A stretch of 64,000 bases of DNA from Opitutaceae bacterium (GTDB lineage: Bacteria > Verrucomicrobiota > Verrucomicrobiia > Opitutales > Opitutaceae). The notes under the pieces are model-generated. The model was given only the letters and a program-made list of their open reading frames with translations, was not told where the DNA came from and did not search any database. The translations under genes and the position numbers were made by a program. Positions 53,658 to 62,131 of the stretch are shown here, in pieces (position 1 is the first letter of the stretch; every line of letters begins with the position of its first letter). The stretch is from NCBI GenBank assembly GCA_028281165.1, contig JANQKI010000082.1, positions 53,701-117,700 on the forward strand. Reading direction: 5' to 3'.

Positions 53658-53858
53658 CTAGCGATACTTTTTCGCTATGTAGTAAACAATCCCGCCAATC
53701 ATGAAAAGAGGCATCAGGGTCAATAGACCTGTAGTAAAGTAGTAGGCGTATCGAGCTTCCTCAGTGGCCACCGCGCAAACCGAACAGGCTTTCGCTGATC
53801 TCGCCAAAGCTAAAGTCAGAAAAAGCCAGAGCAGTCTCGTTTTTTTAAGAAAGTTCAT
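53658..53858 (-). CDS. Small single-span membrane protein of the cytochrome oxidase operon
   Basis: A 66-residue protein with an N-terminal signal or anchor segment (LLWLFLTLALARSAKA), then CSVCAVATEEARYAYY, and a second membrane helix (TGLLTLMPLFMIGGIVYYIA) before a basic end. The CSVC pair after the probable cleavage site suggests a metal- or heme-related or redox role in the periplasm. It starts 1 base after the subunit III-like gene and ends the operon. I do not recognise a named family; a role in oxidase assembly is inferred from position. Confidence 0.75.
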   Translation of the reverse strand: MNFLKKTRLLWLFLTLALARSAKACSVCAVATEEARYAYYFTTGLLTLMPLFMIGGIVYYIAKKYR

Positions 53859-53859
53859 T

Positions 53860-54456
53860 CTAAGTAAGATACACCAAAACGTAGAGAATCGGCCAAAGAC
53901 CTACTACGAAGTACCAGAATAGCTGGCCAGCACTGAAGGTCTGTTGTTTAAGGCGACGCTCTTTCATGAGCTTGTAAAGCCAAGTCAATCCAACGATCGC
54001 TCCAACGGCATGCAAAGCATGGGTTCCGATTATCAAATAAAAGAACGCCCCATACTGACTGGAAGTCATCGTCAACCCATAGCTTAGCAGCCTAATCCAT
54101 TCGAAGCCTTGAATCGCTACGAAAAGGATCCCCAGGTACATGGTGTTCCTGAGCAACTTAAGAGTCTTCTCGCCATAGGCGTCCTGCCGATAAGAGCGAT
54201 TCGCGAAAAATAATGTGACGGCGCTGCTAAGGAGAAAGAACGAATTGATCGCGGTGACTAAAACCGGTAACCGAGGCTGCCCTTCAGGAGGCCAAACGCC
54301 AACCGTTGACTTAATGATAAGGAAAGCGCTGATCAGAGCGGCGAAAAACATGAGTTCGGTCATGATGAAAAGGATCATGCCGAGTACGCTGTTAGCGATG
54401 GGAGGCTGACGTTCTAGGGCTCCCTCTCCTGAATAACTTGCTTCTGCGTATCTCAT
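53860..54456 (-). CDS. Heme-copper oxidase subunit III family protein (second copy)
   Basis: A 198-residue, five-helix membrane protein of the subunit III family. NSVLGMILFIMTELMFFAAL (about 22-41) is the family's first helix with the conserved Glu, and YLIIGTHALHAVGAIVGLTW (about 139-158) contains the HxxHxxxG signature. It differs clearly from the other subunit III at 54897. Two such genes in one operon may give a split or heterodimeric subunit III, or one may replace an assembly or accessory part. Confidence 0.85.
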   Translation of the reverse strand: MRYAEASYSGEGALERQPPIANSVLGMILFIMTELMFFAALISAFLIIKSTVGVWPPEGQPRLPVLVTAINSFFLLSSAVTLFFANRSYRQDAYGEKTLKLLRNTMYLGILFVAIQGFEWIRLLSYGLTMTSSQYGAFFYLIIGTHALHAVGAIVGLTWLYKLMKERRLKQQTFSAGQLFWYFVVGLWPILYVLVYLT

Positions 54457-54482
54457 GTAATGCTAACCGATCGCTAGGGTTC

Positions 54483-54872
54483 TCAGTGGTCGTCGTCGTG
54501 CGATTCTGAATGATCGCCATGGTGGCTAGCGGAGCTTTCGGTTGGTTCCTTGTAAGGCTTTTCCCAGTTATGGCCTTCAGAAGCCATAATATCAATTTTT
54601 ACTCCGAAAAAGAAAACGACCATCAAAGCGAGACTCACTAACAGGATATAGGGCGCGTAAATCTTCTCTGTCTTCAGATGCATGAAGTGAGCCGCCACCA
54701 TATATGCCTTCACAATGGCTATTCCAAAAGCGGTCGGCAAAATCAAGGCCATGCGAGAAAGACCTTCCATTCCGAAGATGTCCGCGATTTCCGGCCCTAG
54801 CACACTCACAATAAAAAGTATCAAGAGGGCTACATAAATCCGATTGTATTTCTTGAGCGAATTTCCTGCCAT
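54483..54872 (-). CDS. Cytochrome c oxidase subunit IV-like protein
   Basis: A 129-residue protein with three membrane helices (YVALLILFIVSVLG, ILPTAFGIAIVKAYMVAAHF, YILLVSLALMVVFFFGV), matching the bacterial subunit IV (COX4_pro) layout with the conserved KAYMVAAHFMHLK segment. The C-terminal tail is rich in His and Asp (HHGDHSESHDDDH), which could bind metal ions. It lies between the two subunit III genes. Confidence 0.85.
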   Translation of the reverse strand: MAGNSLKKYNRIYVALLILFIVSVLGPEIADIFGMEGLSRMALILPTAFGIAIVKAYMVAAHFMHLKTEKIYAPYILLVSLALMVVFFFGVKIDIMASEGHNWEKPYKEPTESSASHHGDHSESHDDDH

Positions 54873-54896
54873 TTTTCAAACGTATTGAAATTTTAA

Positions 54897-55475
54897 TTAC
54901 TTAGCGATGTAGAGAAGCGGAAAGAGGAAGATCCAAACAATATCAACAAAGTGCCAATAAATGCCTATATTCTCAACTCGGTGCCAATTGCGTTCATTCT
55001 TAATATCTCCCTCGGCAATGATCGCCATGATTACCATACCGCAAAGAACGTGAAATCCATGAAGACCCGTCGCCGTGTAGTAGAAACTCCAGAAGTTATT
55101 GGTGAAAAGCGTCATACCATGGCTGATTTCCTTGTAGTACTCAACAAACTTGAAGCCCATGAAGAAACCGCCGAGGAGAATGGTTAGCCAAAGGAATTGC
55201 CGCGTTTTCTTAGCATCCCTTTGTTCTGAGTAATGATGAGCGATCACCACAAACCAGCTCGAGGTGAGCAGCCAGAAGGTATTGATGCCTCCGATAAATG
55301 TGTTGGTGACAGCGGCTTCTTGAGCCCAAGAGCCATGTAGAAAACGGTTGAGAAGATAAGCAGCAATCAGTCCACCGAAAATGAAGATTTCCGAAGCAAC
55401 CACCCACCAGACGGCAAGTCGTCCGGTTGGAATTCCCGTCGCGCTTCTACTTGTAGCGATAATTTGATGCGCCAT
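54897..55475 (-). CDS. coxC: Cytochrome c oxidase subunit III
   Basis: A 192-residue five-helix subunit III. GRLAVWWVVASEIFIFGGLI (about 18-37) is the first helix with the conserved Glu. NNFWSFYYTATGLHGFHVLC (about 126-145) has the GLHGxHV signature, and YWHFVDIVWIFLFPLLYI ends the protein as in canonical subunit III. It follows subunit I by 49 bases. Confidence 0.92.
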   Translation of the reverse strand: MAHQIIATSRSATGIPTGRLAVWWVVASEIFIFGGLIAAYLLNRFLHGSWAQEAAVTNTFIGGINTFWLLTSSWFVVIAHHYSEQRDAKKTRQFLWLTILLGGFFMGFKFVEYYKEISHGMTLFTNNFWSFYYTATGLHGFHVLCGMVIMAIIAEGDIKNERNWHRVENIGIYWHFVDIVWIFLFPLLYIAK

Positions 55476-55524
55476 GTCTAATTGAGGAAGAATGAATTAA
55501 GATAAAAATAGTGGCGAAAGCTGA

Positions 55525-57255
55525 TCACTTGTTAGCTGGCTTCTGATTGCCCGGTTCGTTTTGCGGCCAGTAGTCGTCTTCGCGATCGGGATGCGCGAAT
55601 TCATAGGGGCCACGATAAACCTCGGGCATTCCATCAGGAAAATTGCCGTGAGGCGGCGGAGAGGGCGCCACCCATTCAAGCGTATTCGCTTTCCAAGGAT
55701 TCTTTCCAGCTTTCTTGCCGCGCTTCAAGCTGACGATGAAATTGATGACAAACGGGATCTGGAAGAGCAGCATGATGACCAAGCTAATCGTGGCAAAAAC
55801 GCGTAGGTCCTGCATGTTATCACCGGCGAGATCTGGGAAGTTCTGGTAATTGTAAATACGGCGATGCTGGCCAGCAGCTCCCAAAAAGAAAAGCGGTAGA
55901 AAGATTCCATTGAAAGCAATGATAGTACCCCAGAAATGGATTTTACCCCAGGTCTCGTTCATCATTCTGCCGAACATTTTTGGATACCAATAATAGATGG
56001 CCGTAAACGTTCCGATGATTGCAATGGGGAAGAAGGTGTAGTGGAAATGCGCTAACACGAAATACGTGTCGTGCAGGTAGATATCCGTACCGCTCGAACC
56101 CAACCAAATACCCGTTACCCCGCCAATCAGAAACTCGGCCAGGAATGAGAGCGCGAAAAGCATCGCTGTGGTGAATTGGATAGAGCCACCGTAGAGCGTA
56201 GCTATATACGCAAAGAGCATGATCGCTACCGGAATGGAGATAAGCAGCGTCGTCGTTGTAAAAAGATACGCCGCTCGTGGATCTACGCCTGAAATGAATT
56301 GGTGGTGGGCCCAAACGAAAAAGCTTAAGATACCCAGACCGACGGTCGCGTAGAGGATCAGCTTGTATCCAAAAAGCTTTTTACGAGCGAAAGTACACAT
56401 AACTTCAGCCACAATACCCATGGCTGGAAGCAATACGACATACACTTCGGGATGCCCAAAGAACCAGAAAAGATGCTGCCAAAGAACCGGGTCCCCGCCC
56501 GCGCTTGCGTCGAAGAAGGTGGTGCCAAGCGTTTGGTCGAAGAGGAGCATCACCGCGCCCGCGACAAGAGGGCCAACCGAGGCCATGAAAAGCATGCTGG
56601 CAATAACGATCATCCACACCACGATGGGAATATCGTACATGCGCATACCCTTGGCTCGAGCATTCATAGCTGTAGTTATGAAATTGATACCACCTAGAAG
56701 GAATGCGACAATCTCCAAAGCGACAGCAATCAGCCACATAGGAGCCCCGAAAGGCGTGGCATTGTATTTGGCAAGGGCTGACAAAGGCGGATAAGCCGTC
56801 CAAGCTCCTCCAAAACCGCCCCCGGGAACAAAGAAGGAAGCGATAAGAACGATCGCGCTTAGAAGAAAGATCTGATAAGAAAGCCTATTGACCCTCGGGA
56901 AGACCATATCATCGCAACCGATCATCAAAGGAATTAGGAAGTTGCCCATGGCGGCTATCAATACCGGCATGGCCACCCAGAAAATCATGATCGTTCCATG
57001 ATTGGTAACCAGAGAGTTGTAGGCGGATGGAGAAACAATTCCAAAGAAAGGAACGGATGATCCCGGGAAAGCCAGCTGCATACGGAACACATAGGCGAAG
57101 TAGCCCCCGATGATGGCCATAGCTATTCCAGTAAACAGGTACTGGAAGCCGATGATCTTATGATCCGTCGAAAAGACGTACTTGCTCCAGAACGTCTGTT
57201 CGTGCTCGTGGTGATGATCGTCGTGAGATACGTCAGCAGTTGCTACTTCAGCCAT
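55525..57255 (-). CDS. ctaD: Cytochrome c oxidase subunit I, K-channel lysine replaced by Met
   Basis: A 576-residue A-type subunit I from the ATG at 57255. Heme and copper ligands are intact: NHGTIMIFW, FGHPEVYVV (with the D-channel Glu and cross-linked Tyr), VWAHHQF and HDTYFVLAHFHY. The D-channel entry Asp is kept (CDDMVFPRVNRLS). The position matching the K-channel lysine (K362 in Rhodobacter, PTGIKVFSW) is Met346 in IPVAIMLFAYIATLYGG; the codon is ATG read at 56220-56218. The N-terminus is His-rich. It overlaps coxB by 8 bases. Confidence 0.95.
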   Translation of the reverse strand: MAEVATADVSHDDHHHEHEQTFWSKYVFSTDHKIIGFQYLFTGIAMAIIGGYFAYVFRMQLAFPGSSVPFFGIVSPSAYNSLVTNHGTIMIFWVAMPVLIAAMGNFLIPLMIGCDDMVFPRVNRLSYQIFLLSAIVLIASFFVPGGGFGGAWTAYPPLSALAKYNATPFGAPMWLIAVALEIVAFLLGGINFITTAMNARAKGMRMYDIPIVVWMIVIASMLFMASVGPLVAGAVMLLFDQTLGTTFFDASAGGDPVLWQHLFWFFGHPEVYVVLLPAMGIVAEVMCTFARKKLFGYKLILYATVGLGILSFFVWAHHQFISGVDPRAAYLFTTTTLLISIPVAIMLFAYIATLYGGSIQFTTAMLFALSFLAEFLIGGVTGIWLGSSGTDIYLHDTYFVLAHFHYTFFPIAIIGTFTAIYYWYPKMFGRMMNETWGKIHFWGTIIAFNGIFLPLFFLGAAGQHRRIYNYQNFPDLAGDNMQDLRVFATISLVIMLLFQIPFVINFIVSLKRGKKAGKNPWKANTLEWVAPSPPPHGNFPDGMPEVYRGPYEFAHPDREDDYWPQNEPGNQKPANK

Positions 57256-57991
57256 TGGAACGATCCTCCTGAGCTTGGGTTTCCAGAACGGTTTCGTTCT
57301 TAGCAATCATAGAAGTGTCAGCGGAGTTCGGAGAATTAGCCGCAATCCAGGCAGCATGCTCTTCTTCGGTTTCAATGAATATTCTCGCCGCCATGATGCC
57401 GTGGGCAACGCCACACATTTCCGCGCACTGAATATCCCATTCGCCCGTTTTGTTAGGCTCGAACCATCCCTCGATAATGCGACCGGGAATAGTATCCTGC
57501 TTCAGACGAAAAACAGGGACCGAAAAACTATGCATTACATCGCGAGACTCGAGTTTGTAGTGGTAGACCGTGTCTTTCTTGACGTGCAACTCATTGACTT
57601 TCGCAATATCGTCATCCGTTCCGAGCAACCCGTCAGCGCCGGAATGATAAAAAGTCCAGGCCCATTGCTGACCGACGATGCGAACTTCATCTTCGGCCGG
57701 AGGCTTTTCGATTTTGACATGATGCCAAACGATGAAAGTAAGGACAAGTATGGCGATATCGCAAAGGAGAATCAGATAGTGGGGCACCTCGATCGCTAGC
57801 TTTTGCTTATGAGTTTCTCCTGTGATGTATTGAGCCTTTTCTGACGGCTTCCTACGATAGCGAAATACCAGATAGAAGAAAACGCCCATCGCAAGAATGA
57901 ACCAGAAGCCTACCAGGTAAGTGATTAAGTCAAAAAGCCCATCGATATCCTTCGCATAGGTAGAAGCGGCGGGAAGAAGTTTTTCAAGCAT
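57248..57991 (-). CDS. coxB: Cytochrome c oxidase subunit II
   Basis: A 247-residue subunit II with two membrane helices (about 22-45 and 69-92) and a periplasmic cupredoxin domain. The CuA ligands are present: DVMHSFSVP and QCAEMCGVAHGIM (Cys-x-Glu-x-Cys-x3-His-x2-Met). GQQWAWTFYH is the aromatic electron-entry segment. There is an insertion of about 18 residues (SGADGLLGTDDDIAKVNE) before the first CuA His. No cytochrome c domain is fused, so a separate donor, probably the diheme cytochrome at 58197, is needed. Confidence 0.93.
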   Translation of the reverse strand: MLEKLLPAASTYAKDIDGLFDLITYLVGFWFILAMGVFFYLVFRYRRKPSEKAQYITGETHKQKLAIEVPHYLILLCDIAILVLTFIVWHHVKIEKPPAEDEVRIVGQQWAWTFYHSGADGLLGTDDDIAKVNELHVKKDTVYHYKLESRDVMHSFSVPVFRLKQDTIPGRIIEGWFEPNKTGEWDIQCAEMCGVAHGIMAARIFIETEEEHAAWIAANSPNSADTSMIAKNETVLETQAQEDRSNG

Positions 57992-58032
57992 GGTTTAGTG
58001 GGAGGTCTTGATAGCTGAGCGAGAAGGAATCT

Positions 58033-58164
58033 TCAAAAGAAATTAGCCAAAACAACCATTATGGCGGAAAATGCAATCACCCCGGCTACGGTCCACCAAA
58101 AGAGCTTACGCGTGACCTTGTAAGCATATTGTTCCTGGTCGGCATCAGAGAGTTCTTCGCTCAT
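58033..58164 (-). CDS. Tiny single-span membrane protein between cytochrome c and coxB
   Basis: A 43-codon frame, ATG at 58164 to TGA at 58033. The product has a charged N-terminus (MSEELSDADQEQYAYKVTRK), then one hydrophobic helix (WTVAGVIAFSAIMVVLANFF) to the end. It fits exactly between coxB (41 bases away) and the cytochrome gene (32 bases away) on the same strand. Small single-helix subunits are common in terminal oxidases. The sequence is not one I recognise by name. Confidence 0.7.
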   Translation of the reverse strand: MSEELSDADQEQYAYKVTRKLFWWTVAGVIAFSAIMVVLANFF

Positions 58165-58196
58165 GTTTTTATTATCCAATTGAGTTAGAGAAATAG

Positions 58197-58859
58197 CTAT
58201 TGAGAAAGGGTTTGAATGTACGCGACCACGTCTTTCATGGCCTGCTCATCGACAAGGGTCATTGTCATGGGACGCATCTGGGCTCCAGTAATGTCTCTAG
58301 GATCCGCTCCACGAATACCGGACTTGAACTTTTTCAGTTGGGCAAGCTGATACCAGTCGTACTGATGAATCAGACTTGGAGAATTCAATAAATCATTGCC
58401 AATTCCGTTGGGCTGGTGGCAAGCGATGCAAACGGCATAAGCAGCTTGACCTTTAGTAGCATCTCCCCCCTCGATAGTAGGTTCCTTTGATGAGGAAGGG
58501 AGGCTAGCAACATAAGCCGCAACAGCCTGCATGTCCTCTTCAGTAACCATCGTCTGAGCCATCGGCAGCATGCGAAGTCCAGTGATGTCATCGGGATGCC
58601 CACCACGGATGCCAGCCTTGAATTTCTTTAGCTGCTCGACTATGTATTTTTCAGAAAGATTGTTGATCGCAGGGGCTTCAAGCAAGGCGCTGCCTCCACC
58701 ATCAGCTTGATGGCAAATCGTGCAGTTCACATAAAGCTGTTTGCCACGAGAATCAGCCTGAGAAAAACCAGTCGCCGCGCCAACGGTGAGCAGGGTTCCC
58801 ACGATCAAGGAAGATCGCATTTGGCTAACAAGTGACCGAACGGATTTCACGACTTTCAT
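58197..58859 (-). CDS. Diheme class I cytochrome c
   Basis: A 220-residue periplasmic protein with a signal peptide (LIVGTLLTVGAATGFS) and two cytochrome c553-like domains: CTICHQADGGG with distal Met in RMLPMAQTM, and CIACHQPNGIG with distal Met in RMPMTMTLV-like QMRPMTMT. The domains are internal duplicates (QLKKFKAGIRGGHPDDITG versus QLKKFKSGIRGADPRDITG). It leads the oxidase operon and is the likely electron donor to CuA. Confidence 0.93.
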   Translation of the reverse strand: MKVVKSVRSLVSQMRSSLIVGTLLTVGAATGFSQADSRGKQLYVNCTICHQADGGGSALLEAPAINNLSEKYIVEQLKKFKAGIRGGHPDDITGLRMLPMAQTMVTEEDMQAVAAYVASLPSSSKEPTIEGGDATKGQAAYAVCIACHQPNGIGNDLLNSPSLIHQYDWYQLAQLKKFKSGIRGADPRDITGAQMRPMTMTLVDEQAMKDVVAYIQTLSQ

Positions 58860-59163
58860 GACGAGCGATAATAGATTCGAAATTCTTCAGGTTTTCTAGG
58901 AAAAAGCGTATTAAAGTTCTTTATACAACCAAGTAGGCGGTCTTCATGGGCATTGCGCGCGTAGCTCATCATGGCGTCGAGATGAATGAGAGAGGAGAGA
59001 GCCCATTCGACGGATCCAAGAGCTGCTAACTACCTTTTTCGCATTTCGCAATGTCAAGGCTTAAAGGGGACTATAGCTGAGCATAGTATTAGAGGACTTT
59101 ATCGAAGCGCAAATTCGACAAGAAATTACCAAATTCTTTACTAGTCCAAATCGACTCGCGAAT
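58860..59163. other. Intergenic region upstream of the oxidase operon
   Basis: No gene is visible. It should hold the promoter of the minus-strand oxidase operon and the 3' end of the signal peptidase transcript. I see no clear terminator, riboswitch or repeat. Confidence 0.4.
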
Positions 59164-60471
59164 CTACTTCGCCAAACCGAAACGCCTGGTAAACGGGTAA
59201 TAAATCATCACCGGGCGTCCTACGATTTCGGATTCCGGAACGAAGCCCCAATAGCGACTATCTCGACTGTTGAAGCTGTTGTCGCCCAGAGCGTAATAGC
59301 TGTCTTCTGGAATAGTCAGCTTGTCCCCAAAACTCAAATTCCCTGTGTTCTGGTAGCCACCATAATCGCCTTCCTGATCGGCGTTCTTAGCGAAAGCAAT
59401 CGACCCCTCGGCAGGCTGACCGTTGACCAGCAACGAGCTGTTTTGGATCTGCAAAGTGTCGCCGGGCGTTCCTACCAAACGCTTAATATAAAACTTATCC
59501 TCACCGAGCTGCGGAATGTTTGCCGTGCGGAAAACAAAGCCATCGCCAACTTCAGGTCGCTTGAAGTGATAACCTATCCTATCAACGAAAAGTTGGTCTC
59601 CGGTGAGGATATCGAAAGAGAGAACCGTCTCGCCCTTCTTGAATCGCTTGCCAGTACGCACCATGGCTACCTGAACCTCACGCTGCCGTCCGTTGACCGT
59701 GACTTGCATGGGCTGCATTTTGTACTGGCCAGTCTGGAGCTTGGTTCGAATGACGCTGTAGAAAGAGGAGCTTTCAGGAAACCAGGCTTTACTCAGAACA
59801 TCCTCTTCGATCGTAAAGTCTAGCGGCGTTTTCAGTTCGACGGTCTCGCCACCTATCTGAAACCAATGCCCAATGCCCTTTCCTGGCAGGATGATAAATC
59901 TTCGTTTCGGAACGACCGATTTCAGCAGCGAAAAACTGCTTCCTCCGTAGTTCGAATCCATCTGGATCGGGATGAGCAACTCCCCATCAGCAGGAGCTTC
60001 AATTTTGTAGCGAATCGATCCAAAAGCCGCCAGTCGGAAGAGCCAATTGAGCCCCCGGGGCTCGTCGTCTTCAGTCTGCCACACCGCCTCCGTCATACCA
60101 TAATAGGTGGGAAACATGGAGTTAGTCGGAATCTTGAAGGGCTTTACGAAAAAGGCCGTCACTCCAAGGTAGATAATCAAAGCCATGAAGAAAAAATCCA
60201 CGTTTTCGCCAATCGAGGAACGCGGATAGAAGGCCCCGCCTATTTGCTTCAGATGACTCTCCAAAGTGTCTATGGCATATTTGAGTTTGCTGCTGCTCGC
60301 CTCTTTTGATTTGAGCTGAACTTTTAGATCTTCAATCCCCCTGACAAGCCCGTCCAGCTCCGTGTCGCTTAGCTGATCCTTGCGGAAATGATAAACCTTG
60401 TCGCCAAGGTAGAGCCAATTCTTACCCGCCTCTCGCAGCTTCTTTTCTTCTGATTTGAAAAACCCAAACAT
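59164..60471 (-). CDS. lepB: Signal peptidase I with N-terminal extension and internal insertion (first paralogue)
   Basis: A 435-residue type I leader peptidase. Residues 1-80 form a charged helical extension, 92-112 a membrane helix, then FKIPTNSMFPT with the nucleophile Ser118. The general-base Lys330 is in DKFYIKRLVGTPGDTLQI, and YALGDNSFNSRDSRYWGFVP is box E. About 170 residues separate the Ser box from SFDILTGDQLFVDRI, segments that are nearly adjacent in E. coli LepB. The insertion is rich in beta strands (PADGELLIPIQMDSNYGG). It cleaves signal peptides of exported proteins. Confidence 0.93.
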   Translation of the reverse strand: MFGFFKSEEKKLREAGKNWLYLGDKVYHFRKDQLSDTELDGLVRGIEDLKVQLKSKEASSSKLKYAIDTLESHLKQIGGAFYPRSSIGENVDFFFMALIIYLGVTAFFVKPFKIPTNSMFPTYYGMTEAVWQTEDDEPRGLNWLFRLAAFGSIRYKIEAPADGELLIPIQMDSNYGGSSFSLLKSVVPKRRFIILPGKGIGHWFQIGGETVELKTPLDFTIEEDVLSKAWFPESSSFYSVIRTKLQTGQYKMQPMQVTVNGRQREVQVAMVRTGKRFKKGETVLSFDILTGDQLFVDRIGYHFKRPEVGDGFVFRTANIPQLGEDKFYIKRLVGTPGDTLQIQNSSLLVNGQPAEGSIAFAKNADQEGDYGGYQNTGNLSFGDKLTIPEDSYYALGDNSFNSRDSRYWGFVPESEIVGRPVMIYYPFTRRFGLAK

Positions 60472-60710
60472 GCGTTACCGAAATATGACTCCTACTTGAT
60501 GGCTTCAGCCCTAACTAGCAATAGGTTTCTCGTATTTCTAAATGAGTCTCCATAATTCTAAAAAGAGCGATTTCACCGCCGCGCTTGGTCATTTCGACTT
60601 ATGATCAACTGGCTGATTTCTGGAAAACTTGAAGCTAGATATGCAAAATTCGAGAAGCTTCAATTGGGAAGAGTTAAGCCAAATCTTCGATCGCCAGCGT
60701 ATCCAAAAAT

Positions 60711-62024
60711 CTATTTAGACAAACCCAATCGCTTCGTGAAGGGATAAAAAATCACAACCGGCTTGCCGATGATTTCAGACTCAGGAACGAAATTCCAAAG
60801 CCGACTATCGGCGCTGAAGTAGCTGTTGTCTCCCAATGCGTAGTAGCTATCCTCTGGAATGGAAATCTTTCGACCAACATCTAGGTTGCCCCGATTTTGG
60901 TAGCCTCTATAGTCGCCAAATCGATTAGCGTTTAGACCGAAAGCCACTGAACCTTGGGCAGGCTCTTCGTTGACTAGCAGCATACCATCCCTTATTTCCA
61001 ACGTGTCCCCCGGAGTGCCTGCCAAGCGCTTGATATAGAATTTATCTTCATTTAGCTCAGGAATATTCTCCGTAAGAAAAACGAGACCGTCACCAACTTT
61101 AGGAGACGTAAAATGATAGCTAATGCGATCAACTAAAAGTCTATCTCCAGATAGAATATCAAAAGAAAGAATGCTGTCTCCCTTTTTGAAATACTTGCCC
61201 GAGCGTACCATCGCTACTTTCGCAGTCCTTCGTTTCCCGTCAGCATCAGTAGCTGTTATGGTTCTCGTTTTATACTGCCTAGTCTGGAGCTTGGTCCTGA
61301 TGACGTCGTAGAAAGACGAACTATCTGGAAACCAGGCTTCTCGCAAAACATCCTCCTCAATAGTGAAGTCCATCGGCGTCTTCAACTCCACGGTTTCGCC
61401 CCCCACTTCAAACCAATGCCCTATCCCCTTCCCCGGCAGAATTAGAAAGCGACGCCTTGGAACGATCGACTTCATCAATGAAAAACTGCTGGCTCCATAG
61501 CTCGAGCTCAACTGGACTGGTATCAAAAGCTCGCCGTTGGCAGGAGCCTCGACTTCGTATCGGGCAGATCCGAGGGCCAGAAGACGAATGAGCTGGTTGA
61601 CGCCACCCGGCTTCTCATCATCGCTCCGCCAGACATCCGTGGTCATGCCATAAAAAGTAGGATACATGGAGCTGGTCGGAATCAGGAAAGGCTTCATGAA
61701 AAAAGCAGTCACTCCCAGATAGAGAATCGCTCCCATGAACAGGAAATCGACGTACTCGCCAATTGAAGAACGGGGATAAAAAGCTCCGCCAACCAGTTTC
61801 AAGTGACCTTCTAGGACATCGACAGCATACTTGAGCTTAGCTCCATCGGCATCATCCTTACGCTTAAGCTGGGACTTCATCTCCGCAATGCCATTAGAGA
61901 GCCGATCGAGTTCAGACTTATTGAGCTCGTCTTTGCGGAAATGGTAGACTCTCTCCGCCAAATACAACCAATTCCTAGCCGCTTTGCGCAGCCTTCTCTT
62001 CTCAGATTGAAATACCCAGAACAC
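60711..62024 (-). CDS. lepB: Signal peptidase I with N-terminal extension and internal insertion (second paralogue)
   Basis: A 437-residue paralogue of its neighbour, similar along its whole length. Ser119 in FLIPTSSMYPT and Lys332 in DKFYIKRLAGTPGDTL are intact, as is YALGDNSYFSADSRLWNFVP. The same insertion of about 170 residues separates the Ser box from the strand LSGDRLLVDRI. The linker differs most around residues 55-62 and 250-275. Both copies look functional, which may mean different substrate preference or timing. A 239-base gap without recognisable signal separates them. Confidence 0.93.
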   Translation of the reverse strand: MFWVFQSEKRRLRKAARNWLYLAERVYHFRKDELNKSELDRLSNGIAEMKSQLKRKDDADGAKLKYAVDVLEGHLKLVGGAFYPRSSIGEYVDFLFMGAILYLGVTAFFMKPFLIPTSSMYPTFYGMTTDVWRSDDEKPGGVNQLIRLLALGSARYEVEAPANGELLIPVQLSSSYGASSFSLMKSIVPRRRFLILPGKGIGHWFEVGGETVELKTPMDFTIEEDVLREAWFPDSSSFYDVIRTKLQTRQYKTRTITATDADGKRRTAKVAMVRSGKYFKKGDSILSFDILSGDRLLVDRISYHFTSPKVGDGLVFLTENIPELNEDKFYIKRLAGTPGDTLEIRDGMLLVNEEPAQGSVAFGLNANRFGDYRGYQNRGNLDVGRKISIPEDSYYALGDNSYFSADSRLWNFVPESEIIGKPVVIFYPFTKRLGLSK

Positions 62025-62131
62025 GAAAATATTAAAAGCCGATCAGAAACAAAACTGCGCTGAACACATCCGGTTGCATGAACAAACGAAATTACTTCAG
62101 ATTCCGATCTGAAGCGGCTCGGAAAATAAAG

